Assembly: GCF_014898055.3 (NCBI RefSeq)
Contig: NW_023605194.1
Location: 59,311,361 to 59,375,360, forward strand
Direction of reading: 5' to 3'
Origin: Talpa occidentalis
Lineage: Eukaryota; Chordata; Mammalia; Eulipotyphla; Talpidae
DNA: 64,000 nucleotides
This document shows, piece after piece, positions 61,232 to 64,000 of this stretch (its first letter is position 1; every line of letters starts with the position of its first letter). The notes below the pieces were generated by a model, which was not told the DNA's origin, did not search any database, and worked only from the letters and a program-made list of their open reading frames with translations. The position numbers and the translations under genes were made by a program.

Positions 61232-61689
61232 ATCTCTTTTTTTAATCTGTTAGATTTTATGCAAATAGTACAGCAATCTGGAGTTTTGATGCAAATAATG
61301 GAGAATGTTCTAATACTTGTATTTCTATCCCTTTGGAATAATCACCTTTCAACTTTTTTGTCCAAGACAATAAACTTTAACTAAAAAATAGGTATTTTTA
61401 CTGAATCTTCTATGCTCCTGTATTTTCAATAGCAAGCCATGCTATTTCATAAAAATAAGAGTGCTGGTTGTATCCCCACTAAATTGATTCTGGGGATCAT
61501 GAATACATCACAATTTACAATTTGAAAAAATATTAAGATTTTTGCTTTCCAAGGAATTTACTAGCAATATTCATTCAATTTCCTAAATAATAGGGGAAAG
61601 AAATAGGAGGAACTTAAAGATGATTAATAAAAGTATAAATGATAAAAATGTATGTCAGAGCTACATTGAGAGAATACACATATACTAAT
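61232..61689. other. Unique intergenic DNA
   Basis: No gene or repeat recognised. Confidence 0.4.
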
Positions 61690-61860
61690 TTTACCATTGA
61701 AAACAAGATCGCAGAGATTGTGACTTTTAGCTACCATTTCGGAAGTCTTTCTAGGTGCTTAGTACCCTTCTAACCACTTCCATGTCTTCAAAGTCTCACA
61801 AAAACACTGAGTGATACGATACAATTATGCTGATTTGGCAGATTAGAAACAGAAAATGTG
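61690..61860 (-). repeat. Possible MIR fossil
   Basis: ctaggtgcttagtaccc, then cttcaaagtctcacaaaaac, a tttggcagattagaaacag stretch resembling the complement of MIR's atgaggaaactg part. Confidence 0.45.
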
Positions 61861-62349
61861 CAGGTTGGACTTCACAAATTTACTTAATCAACTACGATGG
61901 TGTTCTGCTTTTTACTTGCAACTGGCATACTCTAATGATTCCAGCAAATAACTATATGATGAAATATACCTCTAAGCGTAAACAGTTTGAAACATTAACA
62001 AGAGACAGCCATTTATCTGGGCCACAAACTAGGTTTTAGAACTTTAAAAATAGATCAGAAATTACTCAGGAGGATTTCTTAACCCTTAATCAGAAGAGAT
62101 GTCCTACGGAACTTAGACGTTTCCACCAGCAGGGAACACAAAGCACTAATTAAATGCTGGCACACTGCTGCCTGCCCTCTCTCCACCATGCAGGTAAGGA
62201 AGACAGGGACAGCGTTTATATCAGATGCCCCAGCTTTTACCCATAACATTTTTTTTCCCATTTACATTACTCCCTAGTCAAATTGAACTATTTCAAGTTC
62301 CTGAGCACTCCATGTTTTTTAATGTATCTATAAATTTGCAGTAGTTTTG
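61861..62349. other. Unique intergenic DNA
   Basis: No gene or repeat recognised. Confidence 0.4.
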
Positions 62350-62600
62350 TTTGCTACATCCTCCCTTTTCCAATTGACTGATTTCCTAAAGATTGAATGG
62401 AAACACCACTCAGCAAGTCATCCCTGTCTTCTTTCCTTATCTGCTAAGTGTCCCCCATTCCTCTTTGCTTTTTGTCCCTCCATAATAGCACTCACTTACC
62501 ATAGTATATTTTCATTGTCAGCCAATTTATTGGTGAATCTCTGGAGGCTGATATTTTGTCTTTCCTTTCAATACTTAGCACTACCAGGTTGAGCTGATCT
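62350..62600 (+). repeat. Possible L2-like 3' fragment
   Basis: ctttttgtccctccataatagc, then actcacttaccatag, and ggaggctgatattttgtc with a atacttagcactacc end follow L2 order loosely. Confidence 0.4.
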
Positions 62601-63027
62601 GGTAGTAAATAGCAAGGAATGAAAATATTACAGAAAAATAAAAGAACACTAAAATTGGCCTTAAAGAGGGGGTGGATTGTTGCTATATAAAATTTCAAAA
62701 ATAGGAGGAACATAAGTGTCTGCAAATTGTGATGCTCATTAATGTTTGTAGTTTTTATTGGTTGTTGGAATTAATGTTTAAAAATTAAAAGAAATTTAAG
62801 GAGAAAAAAATCTATAGAGATGTCACACAATAGTTTTCAATCATTATTTTTAAGCCATTTTAAACCATTAAAATATAAATTTGTTTCTTTAGCTACATGC
62901 AAGTAGAAATTTTCAGGCAATATTTGCTCTTTCATGAACACAAGACCAAGAGATATGGCCTGTGAGAGGGTGTTCCTCATTGCCAGGATGACAAATATGT
63001 TTTCTTAAACAAAAATTTGCATTTCAT
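62601..63027. other. Unique intergenic DNA
   Basis: No gene or repeat recognised. Confidence 0.4.
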
Positions 63028-63290
63028 GGCCTCCCTGGTGGTACAGAAGTTAAAGTCCTATTGCAATCAAACTCTTGCCAGCCACTGAGATGTGCTTTGG
63101 CTCTCCGGTCAGGAGCTAACCCTCATGGTGCAGCAGACCTCTCCTGTCTTGCCCGCTGTTCCCCTCAGCAGTGTATTTCAGTGGATCTGCCTGTTCTGCT
63201 CCCTACTATGTCTCTGTTGAATCCTCTCACCCACTTGCATCTCTGGCCTAGACCCCAGTTCTGGTACACATACATAAATATTAAAAAAAC
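63028..63290 (+). mobile_element. tRNA-derived SINE, type II (old)
   Basis: Plus-strand copy with a diverged tRNA-like head (B box decayed to gtgctttggctctcc) but a clear body and tail. It is followed within 25 bp by an L1. Confidence 0.88.
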
Positions 63291-63311
63291 AAAAAAACAA
63301 CTTAACAGTTT

Positions 63312-63945
63312 TTGGTCTAACCACTATGGAAGGCTATGGGGAGGTTCCTCAAATTACTAAAAATGGAGCTACCATATGACCTAGTAATTTCACTCCTAGG
63401 AATTTACCCAAAGGACACAAAACATTAATTCAAAAGGATACCTGCACCCCTATGTTTATTGCATCACTATTTACAATAGCTAAGAGATGGATACAGCCCA
63501 AATGCCCAAAAATAGATGACTGGATCAAGAAGATGTGGTATATATACACAATGGGATGTTACACAGCAATCAAAAAAAGATAAAACTCATGCCATTCACA
63601 GGAACATGGATGTAGCTAGAAGGGATTATGCTCAGTGAAATAAGCCAAAGGAAAAAGAAAACATCAGATGGTTTTCACTTATAGGAGGAATATAGGGGAA
63701 GCAAATAAGGGATCAGAAAAAAAATAAAATTAATAGGTAACTATAAATCAGAGACATTCTGCAGGGGAGGGGGAAGGAGAGGGATCAAAACAGGGGAGGT
63801 AAGAGCACAAGGGACTATGGTGATGGTGCACAGGTAAATTGGTGTTGGAATTTTATGGGGACTACCCCTGAGAGGAGAAAGCATACACTGTATAAAAATG
63901 AACAATGATGTAAAATATATATAAACAAATTAATTAATTAAAAAA
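63312..63945 (+). mobile_element. 5'-truncated L1, last ~630 bp
   Basis: Starts in ORF2 at the [19 protein letters not shown] (ggtctaaccactatggaagg), passes [14 protein letters not shown] and [14 protein letters not shown] codons with frame breaks, and has the ggggactacccctgag type 3' UTR and A-rich end. Weak TSD candidate aacagtttt / aacggtttt. Confidence 0.9.
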
Positions 63946-63950
63946 ACAAC

Positions 63951-64000
63951 GGTTTTACTGAAGCATAATTTCTATACCATAAATTCCACCCATTATTGGT
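63951..64000 (-). repeat. Start of an old L1 3' UTR fragment
   Basis: ggttttactgaagcataatttc...ataaattccaccc is the diverged complement of an old L1 3' UTR. It continues past the window edge. Confidence 0.45.

Overview
This is a gene-poor, AT-rich stretch of mammalian nuclear DNA. I base that on LINE-1 (L1) fragments of several ages, ancient MIR- and L2-like repeats, MaLR-like LTR sequence, hAT-Charlie-like DNA transposon fossils, and a dense tRNA-derived SINE family inserted with target-site duplications (TSDs). No functional protein-coding gene or RNA gene can be supported. The SINE's TCCCTGG...CCAGGGA acceptor-like stem suggests a tRNA-Glu-like ancestor and a laurasiatherian host, possibly a horseshoe or leaf-nosed bat. 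The lineage guess is weak inference from memory of SINE families.

Layout. 1-1872: a young L1 3' end entering from the left, followed by a probable 3'-transduced segment with its own AATAAA and poly(A). 2-12 kb: old L1, L2, MaLR-like and LTR-like remains with many SINEs. 13-18 kb: old L1-type remains on the minus strand hit by repeated SINE insertions. 18-24 kb: mostly unique DNA, plus a composite L1 insertion at 21.9-22.7 kb (TSD, 3' transduction, later SINE, 5' inversion) and an AT-rich satellite. 24.9-25.5 kb: a second 5'-inverted L1. 26-34 kb: MIR, L2 and MER5A-like remains and a SINE nested in a SINE. 34.6-36.5 kb: a long old L1 on the plus strand split by two SINEs. 37-56 kb: mostly unique or very old repeat DNA, one more young L1 tail at 42.9 kb, and a 60-bp perfect direct repeat at 49.9 and 52.0 kb. 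56.76-57.79 kb: a 5'-truncated processed retrocopy of IL1RAPL1. 58.3-59.8 kb: a second young L1 with TSD and 3' transduction. 60-64 kb: unique DNA, SINEs and a final L1 3' end.

SINE nomenclature used below (mine). Type I copies end in TGTACCCAGTGC(A/T)TGTATA plus an A/T tail. Type Ia is a GC-rich, apparently youngest subset with an extended tail ending in ACATGCCTCTATAAAA. Type II copies end in CTGTACCCCAGTTCTTGTATGCATAAATAAAT. All derive from the same head, with an A box like TGGCGCAGCGG and a B box like GGTTCGATCCC. I count about 45 copies, 18 type I and 27 type II. Most insertions can be ordered in time from TSDs and nesting. L1 activity (target-primed reverse transcription) explains nearly all recent structure in the window: L1 copies, SINEs and the gene retrocopy.
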